NCBI RefSeq assembly: GCF_037975245.1
Contig: NC_092568.1
Span: 2,976,001 to 3,040,000 of the forward strand
Direction: 5' to 3'
DNA: 64,000 nt
Source of the DNA: Apostichopus japonicus
Lineage: Eukaryota > Echinodermata > Holothuroidea > Aspidochirotida > Stichopodidae
Shown: piece by piece, positions 12,801 to 25,900 of the stretch
How the letters are laid out: each line of letters opens with the position of its first letter
Position numbering within the stretch: position 1 is the first letter of the stretch
Made by a program: the position numbers and the translations under genes
The notes under the pieces: generated by a model
Seen by the model: only the letters and a program-made list of their open reading frames with translations
Database searches by the model: none
Told to the model about the DNA's origin: nothing

Positions 12801-15800
12801 ACAGCCTCTTCATCATTAGAAGCAATGTATCCGATTGTGAAAAGTATAAAAATTAAAATATGATGAGACAATAAAACATAGTATAGGTAACATAAGTCTA
12901 TGCAAATTCTGCTTTTAATGAATACCTGAATATACAGCTGTGTATTAGCCCAAATGAATATTTTACGCATCATTTTTACATCATTGCTGTTGTCCACACA
13001 AAATGATTGGTTATTCTCAACTTTGACACATCCCTACAACACCTATAAAACTACAGTTCTGATGCCAACCCTATGTTGATGGGATTATCTTCATATTCTG
13101 CACACATAAAAATACGTACCCTTGGATATCCTCATTCCATTTAACGACATGTAAATCGTTATTCAACCTGAAACAGCCATTGCACCTGCTACAACCTTTA
13201 CAGTGACAGTGTATGTATCATACATCCCATCCCCTGTGGTTCCTCTGTTCAACAGAGATGGTGAGTGCATGAGTTCTGAAGTCACAAGTCTGTACGACTA
13301 TATGGACGAGACACTTCTAGGAAGGAATCAAAGATTTAACAACAGAGATTTGCATGACAATCAAGAACTTACTATGGCACATTAAGATTGTTATCCTTCA
13401 TTCGTCTCAACCAAGTATCATAAACGTTACTTGAATGACCTTCAAATGGAGCATCAGGAACCTGAAAAGGTAACGAGAAAAGGAATGATGTTAAAACTAT
13501 ACTTTTACTTCCAAGTCTTTATGCTACAACAATTAAGTATCTATCCTGCTTCTACTACCCCTGGCCATCCTTCACCCCTGTATACCCTTCACCCCTACCA
13601 TATGGAGTTACAGATATTTAACATAATGTATGAATTAAGTATCCTCTACCCTAACTCCTATTTCCCATCACCTTCCCCACCCTCTTCTCCCTTTCCCTTG
13701 CCCTGTATCCACAAAGAATGCTTTTACAGATTATTTACACAAAATTAATACATAAATCACTATTAGGATCCTCATCCTGTTTCCAAAACCACCCATCGTT
13801 TACATTAAACTAAGGATTGTTTAACATGATAATGTGTGAATCAATAAGTATCTTCTACACTGAAGGGATATGTCCCTAAATGTCAGATAAGTTGCATTTC
13901 TTGGGGGGGGGGGGGGGTGGGGGCTTACTATAAAGAATTACCCATTATTTTAAAATAAAATTCCTTGAACTACCAGCTGAAGGTTTTAAGGTAAAATAAC
14001 AATCCTATTATACATACATACCGCTTTGGTTGCATCATACAATGCATTGTATAGGTTGGGTGTCGCTTTTCCGCGGAAGGTAAAGTTTCCTTGAACAGCA
14101 ATGTCAATATTGATGTAGGCAACGGCTCTCTCCACTAAAGGCCTTGTAAATTCCTAAAGAGTATATTAGGAGAACAAACAAATAAATACATGATCATCAT
14201 ATTACACTCAAAACGATTACAAACAATCCAATATTTAAGATTATTTATTAACCCCACTTAACTTCAATTTACTTTTCTTCCAAAATTAAGAATTATGCAA
14301 GAATTTGCCCTTTTTACAGAAATAATGAATCCTATACTCTTTCTACCTGTTTTTGTTCTCTTCTGTATTTCTAAGGTTCTTGCACGACTAATATATAACA
14401 TCCGAAGTCATTTTCTTGATAATAATGTTATATTTCATCTGCAAGTTCAGTTTTCATAAAACAAAATTCTACATTTCATGGCTGCCCGCGATATTAGTAC
14501 TTGCTAACTAATGGCCACCCAAGCCTCTCCGGACAAATATCTCCTACTAATGTTAAATAAAGAAAAAATGACCAATCTTTGATTAATCATAAATTAAAAT
14601 TACCCGCTTGGTTGCTTACCTCTACCCACTCTGTAGAGCCGATCAGTCCATACTCCTCGGCCCCCCAGCTGCAAAAGACAATCGTACGACGAGGGCGCCA
14701 TTTGCCTACAAATCAGACGAACAGGTAAAAGCTTTGCGGAATAGAAAGGCTTTAGCAAGTTCAGCACTGAAAATTTTTATCAATTGAAAGAAGATTTTAG
14801 GAATGAATGTTTACTTGCAAAGCAGGAGAAATCATTGATTTCACTATAGAGACCTAAAATATTTTAACGAGACAGATCCACAGAGGGGCAGGGTTAATTG
14901 CTGTGTTAACAAAGTAGTAAAACGATGACCTGATAGTTTTTGGTACCAATCCATTTAGACTCCAAAGAATCTTACGAGTTCTAGATTGAAAAATAACAAT
15001 TGTCAGTCAGACATATTTTATTAATAAAAATAATAAAATGTTGATTAAGAAAAACTAAGCAAAAGAATTATATGTGGTGGAAAATGTATATTTTCATGGA
15101 AGTTTACAACAGCCAACTTTAACTGTATTCAATATATCCATGCCTTTACTGTACCTTCCATAACAAGCTTTGTCATCACCCTGGACAACTCAAGAAGGAC
15201 CGCGGTCCCACTGGATGGATCGACAGCACCAAAAACCCAAGCATCGTGATGGTTACCAATCATCACATAACGATCTAGAAAGACATTTAGGAGTAAATAA
15301 TTATGATATAAACTGCCACATAACCTACAAACAGGAGGGACTTATTGCTAAACCAGAATAACGTCCTTGTGATTCCTCGCCACATTTAATATGAGAATAC
15401 TTAATGTAACACTGCAGACAAGATTTGGCCTCTGCTTCAGGACCAACATGTTTCCTGAACCATGGGTAATTAGCACCCTGATTACACTAATTTGGACCTG
15501 CTTGCACTCATGTGGCCCTGTTTGCACTCACGTGGACCTGTTTTAACTTACATGGAACTGCTTGCACTTATGTGGACCTACATTCATGTGGACCTGTTGA
15601 CACTTATGTGTACCTATTTACACACATGTGGACCTGTTGACACTTATGTGGACCTATTTACACACATGTGGACCTGTTTACCCTCATGTGTACTGTACCT
15701 ATTTACACACATGTGGACCTGTTGACACTTATGTGGACCTATTTACACATATGTGGATCTGTTTACACTCATTAGAATCTGTTTACAAGGTATTCACACT

Positions 15801-18800
15801 TTCTCTTGACTTGAAATGGAAACATTACCTTCACAGATAACAACAGGCTTCTTGTATTCACTAAGATGTATACACAAACCTTCTTTGAAGTAACTATAAT
15901 TATGAATATGTATGTTTCCATACCTGGTTCTAGACTGCCTGTGATAGTTCCAATAATATTATATGTGGTGTTCCTCTGTAGTCGGTTATTTACGTCCAAT
16001 TTTATGTTCCTGCAGAGGCAAGCAAAACATAACAGACATGTTTTCCCCCCAAATGTGTACAACTTAATCTGAAGAATAGCCACAATGCCCAATTTTAAAA
16101 TACAAAAGCCAATTTCACTGTAATTAATAGTAAAACATGTTTCAAAAAGATATCGCAATAAATGGCAAAAGATAAATGTTATACATGCGTTGTCATAGTT
16201 GGACAATATTTAACATACATAATAATTATGGCAAACTCCAAACAACACAACCGTGCCAGAACACCTAGTGGCTGTTAACAAGTTTCTCACAATATATTTA
16301 CAGATAGCACATGTCACATACAATATGGTAACATGCCACTGATAACTAACTACAAGATAAGAAAACTACTTACATTTATTTAATAAAAGCTAATATATTT
16401 ATGGAAACTTCAAGACCGGTATTTGTTTGTGATATTTAAAATAAACACAAAAAGGTAAAGACTTTCACACAAACAAGAGTTGTGAGTTGAATGTCTATTC
16501 TTTCTGTCTTCCTTTATCAGAGCCTGTTAATTAACAAAATAAATATGCATTAGTTAGACGATCATGATGGAACATTAATTAGATATAATAATAAACTTCA
16601 ACCACAAGGGGATATTTCAAACTTTACCTGTTATTGACTAGTCCTGGTCCTAACTTGTACGTCACATTCAGACCACCGCTCCACTCGTCTGGTGCTGCGT
16701 CACCGGCCATCTCCCTAAGAGGTTAATAAAGTCATAGGAAAAAATATCAAACACCAGGCCATCAAAATATGAAAAGAAGGGGGGGGAGGGAGGGGGAGGC
16801 TACCAGGGAATAATTTGTCCAGTTTTGCATTACAAAATGCTCTGTATAATGGTCAAGTTGTGATACAAGTCCAAAGGTCTCTAGCTGTTGTTTTGTTTTT
16901 ACAAAGGAAACCATAGTATTTTATAGGACACAAAAATAAAGAGCCCTTTAAAGCTGATACATAAAATTTGAACACTAAACTATTTCCCTGGCTCCTGAAG
17001 AGGGCTGCGTTTCCAAAGTTGAAGCAAGCCCTCTCAGTTGATGCATAGAGCAGCCCAAATACACTGTATTTTGAGTAATTCCTGTAGCCATTTGATAATA
17101 AAATGCCATCACCATGCTGGAGGGATCACTGTTGTTTTATGCATCGCATTAATACTAAGTGACAAAAGAGTCACGCCAACACAGTTTCAGAACCATATTT
17201 ATAACATTCTGTAATGATCATCCTTTAATGGAAAAAAAAACAGACCTTTTCATTTTCATTTTTAAATTGCAATATTTTTTATTATGTTTACACTGAGTGT
17301 GCCTGCTAACATTTGCTGGATAACAATGACTAATTGCAAAACAGGACGTAAAATCAGTCGGTGATCTCATTTTATACAGAGGCAGATGTCGGGGCCACCT
17401 TCTTGGGTGAACAGACAATGGTTCCTTGAATACTTTATGTCATTTACTAGTACTGTTTGTCTTTGCCATTTCTTTTGCAACCTTTTGAAACACAATTTTT
17501 TTTACCCCCATACCTCAAAATATGTATAGCATCCCCATATCCAATTGGTTGAACAGGAATATTTGGAAGTTCGCTGTCTTCATATTTCTCTCGGAAAGCA
17601 GTCTCTGTTGAAGAAACATAGCAGCAAAGCTTGTTGAACATGATAACACTTTCTAGCATTTTGAAGCACATCTCGGCATAACACCAAACACTTTATGTCA
17701 TGTTACTTCTTAATTGATAACCAAATCAACTGAATGTGACACAAATAACTAAGGTTATTATGCAAGTAAAACCATATGATCCGTACATCATAATGAAGTG
17801 ACAAATCCAATTAATTCCAGCCCATTCTTTAGAACCGTTTCAAGCTGTCAAGCTGAACTTTCAGAAGGACTTCTAGAGCAATAATATCAGCTGGATTTTC
17901 TCTTCAGGGACAAGCAGAAGGTAATATTTCAACCTGTTGTAAGGTGGGCAGCCCATAGACAAGAAAAGGAACTAAACAAATCCTTTTTAGGACAATTTGT
18001 AATAAATCTGACAATAATGTCTATTGGATATGATAATTTGACACCACTTTATGAGGTGGGTTTATATATGCAATCATGTCATAGCTGTGGTAGGATGTGT
18101 TACCACCATATATATAGCAGAGTGGAATACGAAGGACAGTGGCGTAGCTAGGGGGGTCAAGGGAGGGCACGTGCCCCAGGCGCTGGGTTTAGGGGGGCGC
18201 TGAAATGGCCGGGGAATGAGAGTAAAAAAAATAAGCACTTTTTAGAAAAACATAACGAAATTGATGTATGTCGTCAGGCATGAATATTTTCCAGTTACTA
18301 ATAAGAATCTGAACTGAATGTAGTTGTTTTTATTAGCAAATTTATAGATTGTGATTTCTTTTCAGTCCATTACGACCTTTTTCCCCCTTTTTTTTATTCT
18401 GTTCTGTATTCTATGATGACTACATCCACGGAAATTTCAGGTATTTCAGCATACAGTTCCAAGGCAGTAGATTTCGAAAGGTGGAAATACCATAGGCGTA
18501 GGAGCACAATATGATTTGGGAGGGGGGGGGGGGACTGTAACGACTTGCCCGAAAAATTTAACCGCGCAATTTATTTTTCTTTCAGTAGTGGGGGGGGCGC
18601 AATTTTCTACTCTTGCACCCGGTCCCCAAATCCTCTAGCTACGCCACTGACGAATGGATCTTGTATACCTCTGTGATAAGTGCAAGGGATGCACAGCAGG
18701 CCTATCCCTGTTAGGACATGGTGTCTGCACATGACCTTACCCTGGAATACCGATAACCTAATTCAAGACAGCAAGACTGTTTTAATATCTATGCTTGCCT

Positions 18801-21800
18801 TCTGTCACAGGCTGGTCTACTCACCCGTGGCCGGATACCCGGGTGTGAGAGGGTCCCCCATAGGACGGAACACAGTACCTCTCTGAATGCCGGAGGGTGG
18901 CATGTACCAAGAGTCCGGGTAGACGGACGATGAGCCCTCGATGGCATAGTCTGCCGGATCTGAATATAATATTAATCCCTTAGCTCCTCGAAGCCAGGCT
19001 TGGTTTTCCTGAAATCAACATTATCAAAGAGAGTTAAGATAGTAAAATTGTCAGGCAAGTGAGAGTATAAGTAATACTAGGGAGAGGGATAAACATAGAA
19101 TTATGATATCTAATCATTTTTCAACACAATACTTACAGAGGAAGGGGCAAAATGCATTGAGTACCTCTCAATCAAAATACTTGCACCCCGACCCCAGCCC
19201 TTTCATTCCCCCTCCCAACTTGAGGATATCTATCGTAAGTGATAATCCAGACCTTTTTTAATTTTTTAATACCTGAGATCTATCCACCTCCTAATCTTAC
19301 CTTATCGCCTCGGAATATCTTCCCGTATCTTGCAATCACTACCTTGCCAGATGCATTCACACCCAGGTCTTCTAACTGCTTGAAATCCTCTGCTCTAGCA
19401 TAGTTCACATAGACCAATTCTCCCTTCAAAGTTAAAAGACAAAAGAAAACATCAATACCATTATTCTTTTGTCATGCTGAAAGGTACAAATAGGGACCCA
19501 TACAATATCTTTAATACAAATATCATTATGCATCCGTCTAACTGTTGGGGAACTCACAGAGAGAGAAAATTGGAGAATTTTATCCTTTCATACCACTGAT
19601 AAACATTCATGACTTAATACTTGAAAGTTATAGGTCTGGCTCTTTTAAATACAAGTCTGATAGGGAATGGTTTTATGTTAGATATTAAACAGTTTTAAAT
19701 GGCTTTCAAAAACATTTATTCTTTGAAACACATGCTTCTCTACATGTTTAGATTTTAAATTTGAAATCATACCAAAGGTAAAACTATGGGCTATGCAGGA
19801 TAGTAGAACATTGAAGGCTGGATGGGTCTGGACACTCAACCACTCTACAGTTAACAATGTCATGGGTTTCGATCTATATCACAAGTAATTGATACTCTTG
19901 TGGTTTCTTAGTTACATACTTCTCTGCATACTGTTACTGGACGTACACCTACCATTTGGTACATTACATACTAAACCAATGTATCAGTAGTTAAAAGTCA
20001 TCATAGCAAAACAGTCCATGCTCACAGGGAATGTCTTCCTGGAAGGATGCAACATTTTACAGACATTTCTTAAAATTGTGGTAACAACAGCAGATTAAAT
20101 GGATGAAATGTATCATTGAATGAAACCAAATTGATCAAGCTGTATAGTTATCAGCATGTTATTCTTCTCAATAACTAGAGTTCCTCTTACCTCCACCACA
20201 CCTGCAGGGGCATAGGCATTAAAAGGGAACACTGTGTCATTATGTTTGTCACCTTCATCGAGCTTGCTCTCCTCTGGTTGAGACTGAAAGTAGTCAGTTC
20301 CATCCGAATTCAGTATGGTGATCTAAAGAGAAGATGGAAACATAATCTTATTATATACCAAACAGGATATTCAGTGACAGAGCAATGTATTTATGGCTCG
20401 TACACCCCTTTCCTCAGTTTGAGTAAATATATGAAACAGAAAAGTCAAATTCAGTTTATATCGTTGCATTCGGAATTGTACTTTATTAAAGGTGTCAGTG
20501 ATGGACTAGCAGATGGGCAGGGCAGAACTGATGAGGCATGTATATAGGGGCTCCCAAAGTCATGTGAATCCCAAGGTGAACGTTGATCCGAGGGTGAAGG
20601 CACCTCTGTGAACATTTCCAAGCTGGGTCATACCAACTTTCTATTTCGAGAGTGTGCCAGCAAGGCTGAATAAATAGGTAGTGGGGAAAGGTAAGCACAT
20701 TGTAACTTAGCCTTAAAGGGGATTAATCCAGCACAGGATGGTGTGATTCCACTTAAAAGAATTTGTTAGTGGTTGTTGTGGTGGGACTAGTACATGGCTC
20801 TACCAATATCTAATGTGATGCTGTACATGCAAAAGTGGTTTATTTTCTAAACTCAAACTGACTTTTCACAATAGATCCCTACAGTTCAACCCAAGATACA
20901 ATAGTGCATTGTTTTACACTAGTGGTATGAAAACAACCCACAAAGGTGCAACCATGCAGCTGGTGATTTCCACACATCAATGATGATGATGATGATGATG
21001 TTTGTTTATGATTACAATATAGATGCAGGATTAGGTCTACGGACTGTGAAAGTGCATTAGGCTTAGCATAGGCCCCCAAAATGGTGACATCCCTATGTTC
21101 CAACGTCTCTATGTTCCGACGTCTTTATGTTCGGATAAAAAGAAAAAAAATCGGAGCAATTTTTTTTATCCAAAAATTTGTTTGTACCAAGAAAACTAGC
21201 TTTGTGACCCCAATATTTTTGTGACCCAATATTTTTGGGGACTCAATATTGTTTGGACCAACATTTTTTCAGACCAAATTTTTTCACAAAAAAAAATGTT
21301 ACCCAAAGTTTGGTATGACCCAAACAGTGCTTGTGACATTCCTCTATTTTAACTTCTATCTTAATTTTAAAACTGCTATACAAACCAATGCAGATAAGTA
21401 CCCTAGTGTGACTAGTAGGCAAACCACACTACTGTATGTCCTTCATGCAAAGATCTTCTATGCAATAGTGTGGCAGTAGTTGTACTATATATACTTACCA
21501 AATTTGGTTTCTCTGGATCGGGATAAGACAAAAGGACATCATAAGGCACTATTCTGGTTGTTTCCATTCCCTGGGTATCCCAAACGCTTTTGACATAATC
21601 AGCCATCTCTTTATCAGCCTCTGTTCCTGCAAGGTGTGGCTTCTTTGTCAATAGCCTGTTGAGATGATATGAAAATGAACCATTCCATAAAAAAAAAGTG
21701 AGTTTGTGTAATTCACTGGAAGTTTGTTAAGGTCTATGGAATATTGACACATTCTGAAAATAACCCAAAGTTATTACTAAAAGTCTTCAATATTGTCCCC

Positions 21801-22852
21801 AGATATGCTAGAAGGTAAAGTTATAATGGTCACTCATGTGACCATAAATGCAATAAGCAATTTGGCCGCCAGCTTTTCGCAAAGCCTCTTTCTTAATACC
21901 TGAGATTACTGTTTGTTAACTCTTCAATTTCTATCATAAGTTGTAGGACCTGAAGTCCTGGAAGTAGTACTGAAATATTTAGCAGGGTTCTTTTCTTTTC
22001 AAATTCATATACTTCAATGCATATTTTGGTGGCTGGAATTGATTAATTAAAAATTGCTGAAAATTTCCTGTCTTTAGGTCAAAACTACACATCATAGAAT
22101 TTTGTATCAGCAATGTGCAGGATGGATGATGTCATCAGGGCAAGTCAGCTGCAAACGTCTTTTTTTCTCTAAGTAATATTTCAACCATTTTATTTACAGA
22201 GAAAATAATGTACTGCACTTTGTACAAACAAGTTTTGAAGAAATTCTAATAACAATGAACATTGGCAGATAAGCAAACATTTCAATATGTATCACATTTC
22301 AAGCATTAACCAAGAGGATGATTAGAATAAGCCTTAGTAAAGCTTTCGAAAAAACGTTTGCCCACACGACATCAAAGACGACCGGTTTTGATCAGCTTCC
22401 TGGAGTAATTAACGGTGAAGCCAGTCAAAATAGGTTACATACATTCAACCATATCTAGAATTAGGGACAAGATATGGAGGTGGGGTTATCAAATAATGAT
22501 GTGGAATATTTTTTCCTTCAAAATTTGTTTTAAATGGTCCGCCATCAGAATATCCTGTTAAGTACCTGAGATTTTCTCGGATGTTCTCAGGATTGATCTC
22601 ATCAAGTAGCATCTTCGTAACCTCCGCTCCATCCGTTTCTTCTAAGGCCTCTTGCCAAACCTTAAACGCGTCCGAAATCTCCGGATCATTCGGAACAACT
22701 TCCGATGATTTTGAAAACCAACCAATGAGAACACCAACGCCTATGCCGCATGCTGCCACTAAAATTGACGTCAACACCAAGGTTTTGATAGAAACTCTTC
22801 TCTTATAATCCTTGTAGCTGCTAGGATGAATCTCTAATTCTGACTCATCCAT
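9841..22852 (-). CDS. Glutamate carboxypeptidase II / NAALADase-like M28B metallopeptidase
   Basis: Type II membrane, di-zinc exopeptidase of the FOLH1/NAALAD2/NAALADL1 family. Coding exons in gene order: 22852-22566, 21655-21499, 20322-20191, 19423-19301, 19008-18825, 17604-17514, 16714-16628, 16009-15924, 15274-15155, 14705-14620, 14153-14022, 13461-13373, 12784-12694, 12465-12204, 11357-11273, 10702-10610, 10048-9841. All have GT-AG borders and phases close to 2313 nt, giving 770 residues (human GCPII is 750). A short cytoplasmic tail (1-19) precedes a membrane segment (about 20-46). Zinc ligands are H391, D401, E440, D468 and H566, with general base E439. Changes at recognised pocket positions (see findings) leave substrate open. 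The exon frame stays open upstream of Met1 to the acceptor at 22922, so a longer N-terminus from an upstream exon is possible. Confidence 0.93.
10236..10400. repeat. Polypurine tract in the last peptidase intron
   Basis: About 165 bp of almost pure G/A on the plus strand built from GGGAGG, GGTGG and GAGAG units. The transcribed peptidase RNA therefore carries a long polypyrimidine tract between its last two exons. Such mirror-rich purine tracts can form triplex or G-quadruplex structures. Confidence 0.85.
11880..12160. repeat. Degenerate ~40-bp minisatellite in a peptidase intron
   Basis: Variants of 'agactgatctactatgtaagcagatgctat' recur six to seven times with spacing of about 35-45 bp. 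The last two units (from about 12070) are nearly identical. It lies between the exons at 11273-11357 and 12204-12465 and ends about 50 bp from the latter's donor. Confidence 0.8.
12204..12465 (-). other. M28B peptidase exon with last zinc-ligand histidine
   Basis: The motif [13 protein letters not shown] contains H566, matching zinc ligand H553 of human GCPII, and the neighbouring pocket tyrosine. The exon also opens the C-terminal helical dimerisation domain ([20 protein letters not shown]). Confidence 0.9.
14620..14705 (-). other. M28B peptidase exon with catalytic EE pair
   Basis: The motif [17 protein letters not shown] contains E439 (general base) and E440 (zinc ligand), matching E424/E425 of human GCPII. 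The following exon (14022-14153) supplies the zinc ligand D468 in [11 protein letters not shown]. Confidence 0.9.
15155..15274 (-). other. M28B peptidase exon with first zinc ligands
   Basis: The exon encodes [20 protein letters not shown] and following residues. H391 of NHHD and D401 of GAVD correspond to zinc ligands H377 and D387 of human GCPII; D401 bridges both metals. The usual GHRD reads NHHD here. Confidence 0.9.
15490..15790. repeat. ~22-bp minisatellite with 44-bp higher-order unit in a peptidase intron
   Basis: The unit is close to 'cacttatgtggacctgtttaca', repeated about 13 times. Adjacent units alternate (gttgacacttatg, atttacacacatg), giving a 44-bp higher-order period. Open reading frames through it simply translate the repeat. 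Confidence 0.88.
18137..18649. mobile_element. Non-autonomous terminal-inverted-repeat element (MITE-like)
   Basis: A 513-bp element bounded by CAGTGGCGTAGCTAG at 18137 and its inverse CTAGCTACGCCACTG ending at 18649. The subterminal sequence is G-rich at the left and partly G-rich near the right, and the middle is AT-rich. No transposase coding was seen. It lies in the peptidase intron between exons 17514-17604 and 18825-19008. A clear target-site duplication could not be fixed by eye. Its ends match the element at 58932-59301. Confidence 0.8.
20981..21001. repeat. (GAT)n microsatellite
   Basis: About seven tandem GAT/TGA triplets in a peptidase intron. Other short simple repeats are (GTT)n at about 2960-2977, (TTTA)n at 50378-50397 and (GGAC)n at 60863-60880. 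Confidence 0.85.
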
Positions 22853-22921
22853 GTTGATTTCATTGGTAAACTGGTTGTAACTATCTGCCTTGAAATTTGC
22901 ATCAGGGTCTGCTGTGAAAAC
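22566..22921 (-). other. First recognised exon of the M28B peptidase: start codon and membrane anchor
   Basis: The exon has an acceptor (CAG, minus strand) just above 22921 and a donor GTACTT at its low end. The Met used here (codon 22852-22850) is followed by a polar tail with a KRR motif, then a hydrophobic run starting [20 protein letters not shown], the single signal-anchor typical of the family. Since a splice acceptor precedes the exon, at least one more 5' exon, probably untranslated, must lie above 22921. Confidence 0.8.
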
Positions 22922-25900
22922 CTGATGATAAAGACCCACACAATAGAAATGATGAAATTCAAAACCTTTACAGCTAATTAACAGGTGCACTGTTGGATGT
23001 GTAAATTTTATTGCTCAATGGATTACCTTTCACGCTGGAAATTGTAAACAATGTTATATATTTTTTTGCAAGTTCAAAGTATTGATAATATGCTTGCTGT
23101 TATCTATAGTCACAATAGAACAAACAACTGCCTGGCCATAGATTTGCACTGACACAATGTTGACAGAAATTATGTCAATGCTTGGAACTAGTAAATTACT
23201 TAATGATATTTATTTGAGATACTCATCAAGTTGAACTTTATCCTCATTCAAATATATACTCTTCCTGTGTCCCAGAAGTTTGATGAGACCAGAGAATCAT
23301 ACTAGGAAAAGGTTAACAGCTAGCTAGACTTAGCTCAAAGCAAATTGCTGATGGATTAAGAAAGAACTTAGGAGCAGGAAGGGGGATGGATGGTTGGATG
23401 GATGTTTGAAGGAATCATATTGCAAAGGTACATCACACAACAGGACAATGTACTTCAAATTATATTTTTCCAATACTTGTTTGATGGGATATAACCTGGG
23501 AGCTACCGTACTTTGGGTAACTGTTGGACTGCGGAATAACCACAATACTGACGTAAGAAAAACTGTGACGCCAAGAAAAAAATCCCATCTTGAATATCTT
23601 CACTGAGATGTATATATATGATTAAAGCCCACACACTTATTTTCTACTAAATCTATGGAATTAATTAATATTAATTATACCCACTCATCCCCACCCACCT
23701 ATACCTTCCTCCCACAACAAAATATAAATACCATAAAATGACAAATTTTATACAGGTAATGATCAATAGAAATTCAATGTACAAACATGAAATTCGAAAA
23801 ATGGATACTGAAAGAATGGTCTTAATTGGCGGTGTATGAGTTGCAACTTAGACATGAAAGAGAGACGAAAATTAGGGTGCAATATATTAGAGCTCTGTGT
23901 TGTTATCCTGCAGCTGAGTAAAATATTTCCCCTTGAATGGCAACATATCAATTTCAAGGTGACACAAAACCCAACCATCATTATCAGTATATATGACAGC
24001 CATAACTGCCATGAACATCTATCCAAATAGCTGATAAAAATATATTATTCCATTGAGAGATATCACAGAATGTTGAATGTTTCCTCACACAGAAGGCTGA
24101 AGACTTGATCAAGTCTAAGTATATGACATCACCGAGCCACATGTAGTTCAATTTCTTATGTTTTTCTTTATTTATTGCAGTGTTGATTTTTGTAATGGAG
24201 ATGGGGTTTGAGAAAGATAAATCTCAAATATCGAACCACTTATGATCATGACCTATAATGATGGATGACATTGATTTCAGTGTCAATACTAGTTTAACAT
24301 TCTACCTTCAAAATACAATTAGGAAAAAAAAGAGAAAATAACATTTTCCAGATCCTGTAGCAGTATGCCATCACAGATTTACAAAGTGACATCTTCCAAA
24401 CATGACTTTAAACTTGCATATCTCCCAAACAGTACAAGAGTTTTCTATGCTGAGGTGTTTTTTCTTCTCAAACACCTTGAAGGCTTGATCATATTCATGT
24501 TAAGATGGTTGGTTTGGTCTCCTTTAACTTAAGGGCCTAATCAGTTAAACCACATGTCTGTAGTTTGCAGATTACCTGCTGTCAGGTTTAAACCCTGTTT
24601 CTTTGATTGCAGAATATCTAATTTTAAATTAATTTTGAAGGAATATTGTTTCCTTTTAGCTGATTGAGTTGTCTATACTGATGCTAATTCGGTGATCGAA
24701 TGCACGAAATGATCCAATGTGATCTTTAGATGAATGACGACCATACCATGTTATCTTGTGTATGTATTTACTAGTTGTAGTAAAACAGGACGACAGGCTA
24801 CAGTAGGCTATAATAACTCCAAAAGTAGTGTATTACTATAGTATATCCAGACATCAGCAGTCTTCTTAGTTGACAGGGAGGCCTAGCCTTGCACCGAGAA
24901 CGAAAATAATATATTAATTAGGCCCACAGTTGCAGTCAAGCTCAGATTTCAGAAGTTCTATGATGGCTGCCAAAGTCTATGGCCTGATGGAATCCAAATG
25001 AGCACATATCACTTATAAACATCAGATCTTGACCTATGGATCTAGATGCCCAGTATGTATCATAGTTCATAGGTTATGTTATTATGCACCATGTGCATGT
25101 TTCGTCCCATTCACTTGCCAAAGCAGAAATGAGCTGTCGATATTACGTAACATATAGGTGGTAAACAACGGGTCACATATTGGATTCTTGAGGAAAAATG
25201 AAAATATAGAAACAAAACTCTGATCTTTTTTTTACAAACAGGGTCAGGTAATGATAGTTACATTGTCAACATGGAAACAGAAATTCAACATGCACATTCT
25301 GTGGATAGAAATATGAAATCGGGATTTTTTTTCCTCTACTGAGTTGACAGGACATTTACTGAAGGGGTATATTTCATCGTCAAAACAATAAATTGGAAAA
25401 AACATGCTTAAAGCAGAGATAAATGTCTAAAACTTCTTATTCAAGTATTATATTTTTGTTAATATTAATGATTTGTATTTTAACGTTAAAAAGTAATCAC
25501 ATTAGTGGTACTAAAACTATTTTGGTAAAATCGTATACCCTATATGTGAATGTTGTGACCGAGCGGTACCACAGGCATCCAGTTATTTGATCTGCGCGGC
25601 ACTTGCCTAATATTTGAACAGTTTGAACATTGTACGTGTGTTCAACAGAAGTTACGTACGGAACGTAAGCTAGCTGGTAATGTATTTTGTGATATGATCA
25701 TACACGTTTGACTCCACTATAGTAATCCTAATGTTAGTGCACACATCGCTATTGAAAGTATGTGAAAACTGGAGACTTCTGTACATCTGATTCGTATCAA
25801 TGAATGAAAGCTAACGGTCTGTTCAGTCATTTAGATAGATCTCAGCTAGCACTTCAACGTAAGCCAACATGAGAAACCCGTAGCCACTTGACTTAGGCTG

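Noticed and set aside
13431..13748. 105-codon plus-strand ORF
   Set aside because: Antisense to a peptidase exon and its intron; pyrimidine-rich composition explains the proline/serine content.
15492..15840. Two ORFs rich in [17 protein letters not shown] repeats
   Set aside because: Translation of the 22-bp minisatellite in an intron.
15772..16206. 144-codon minus-strand ORF
   Set aside because: Only the internal part (15924-16009) is a real peptidase exon; the rest is open intron sequence.
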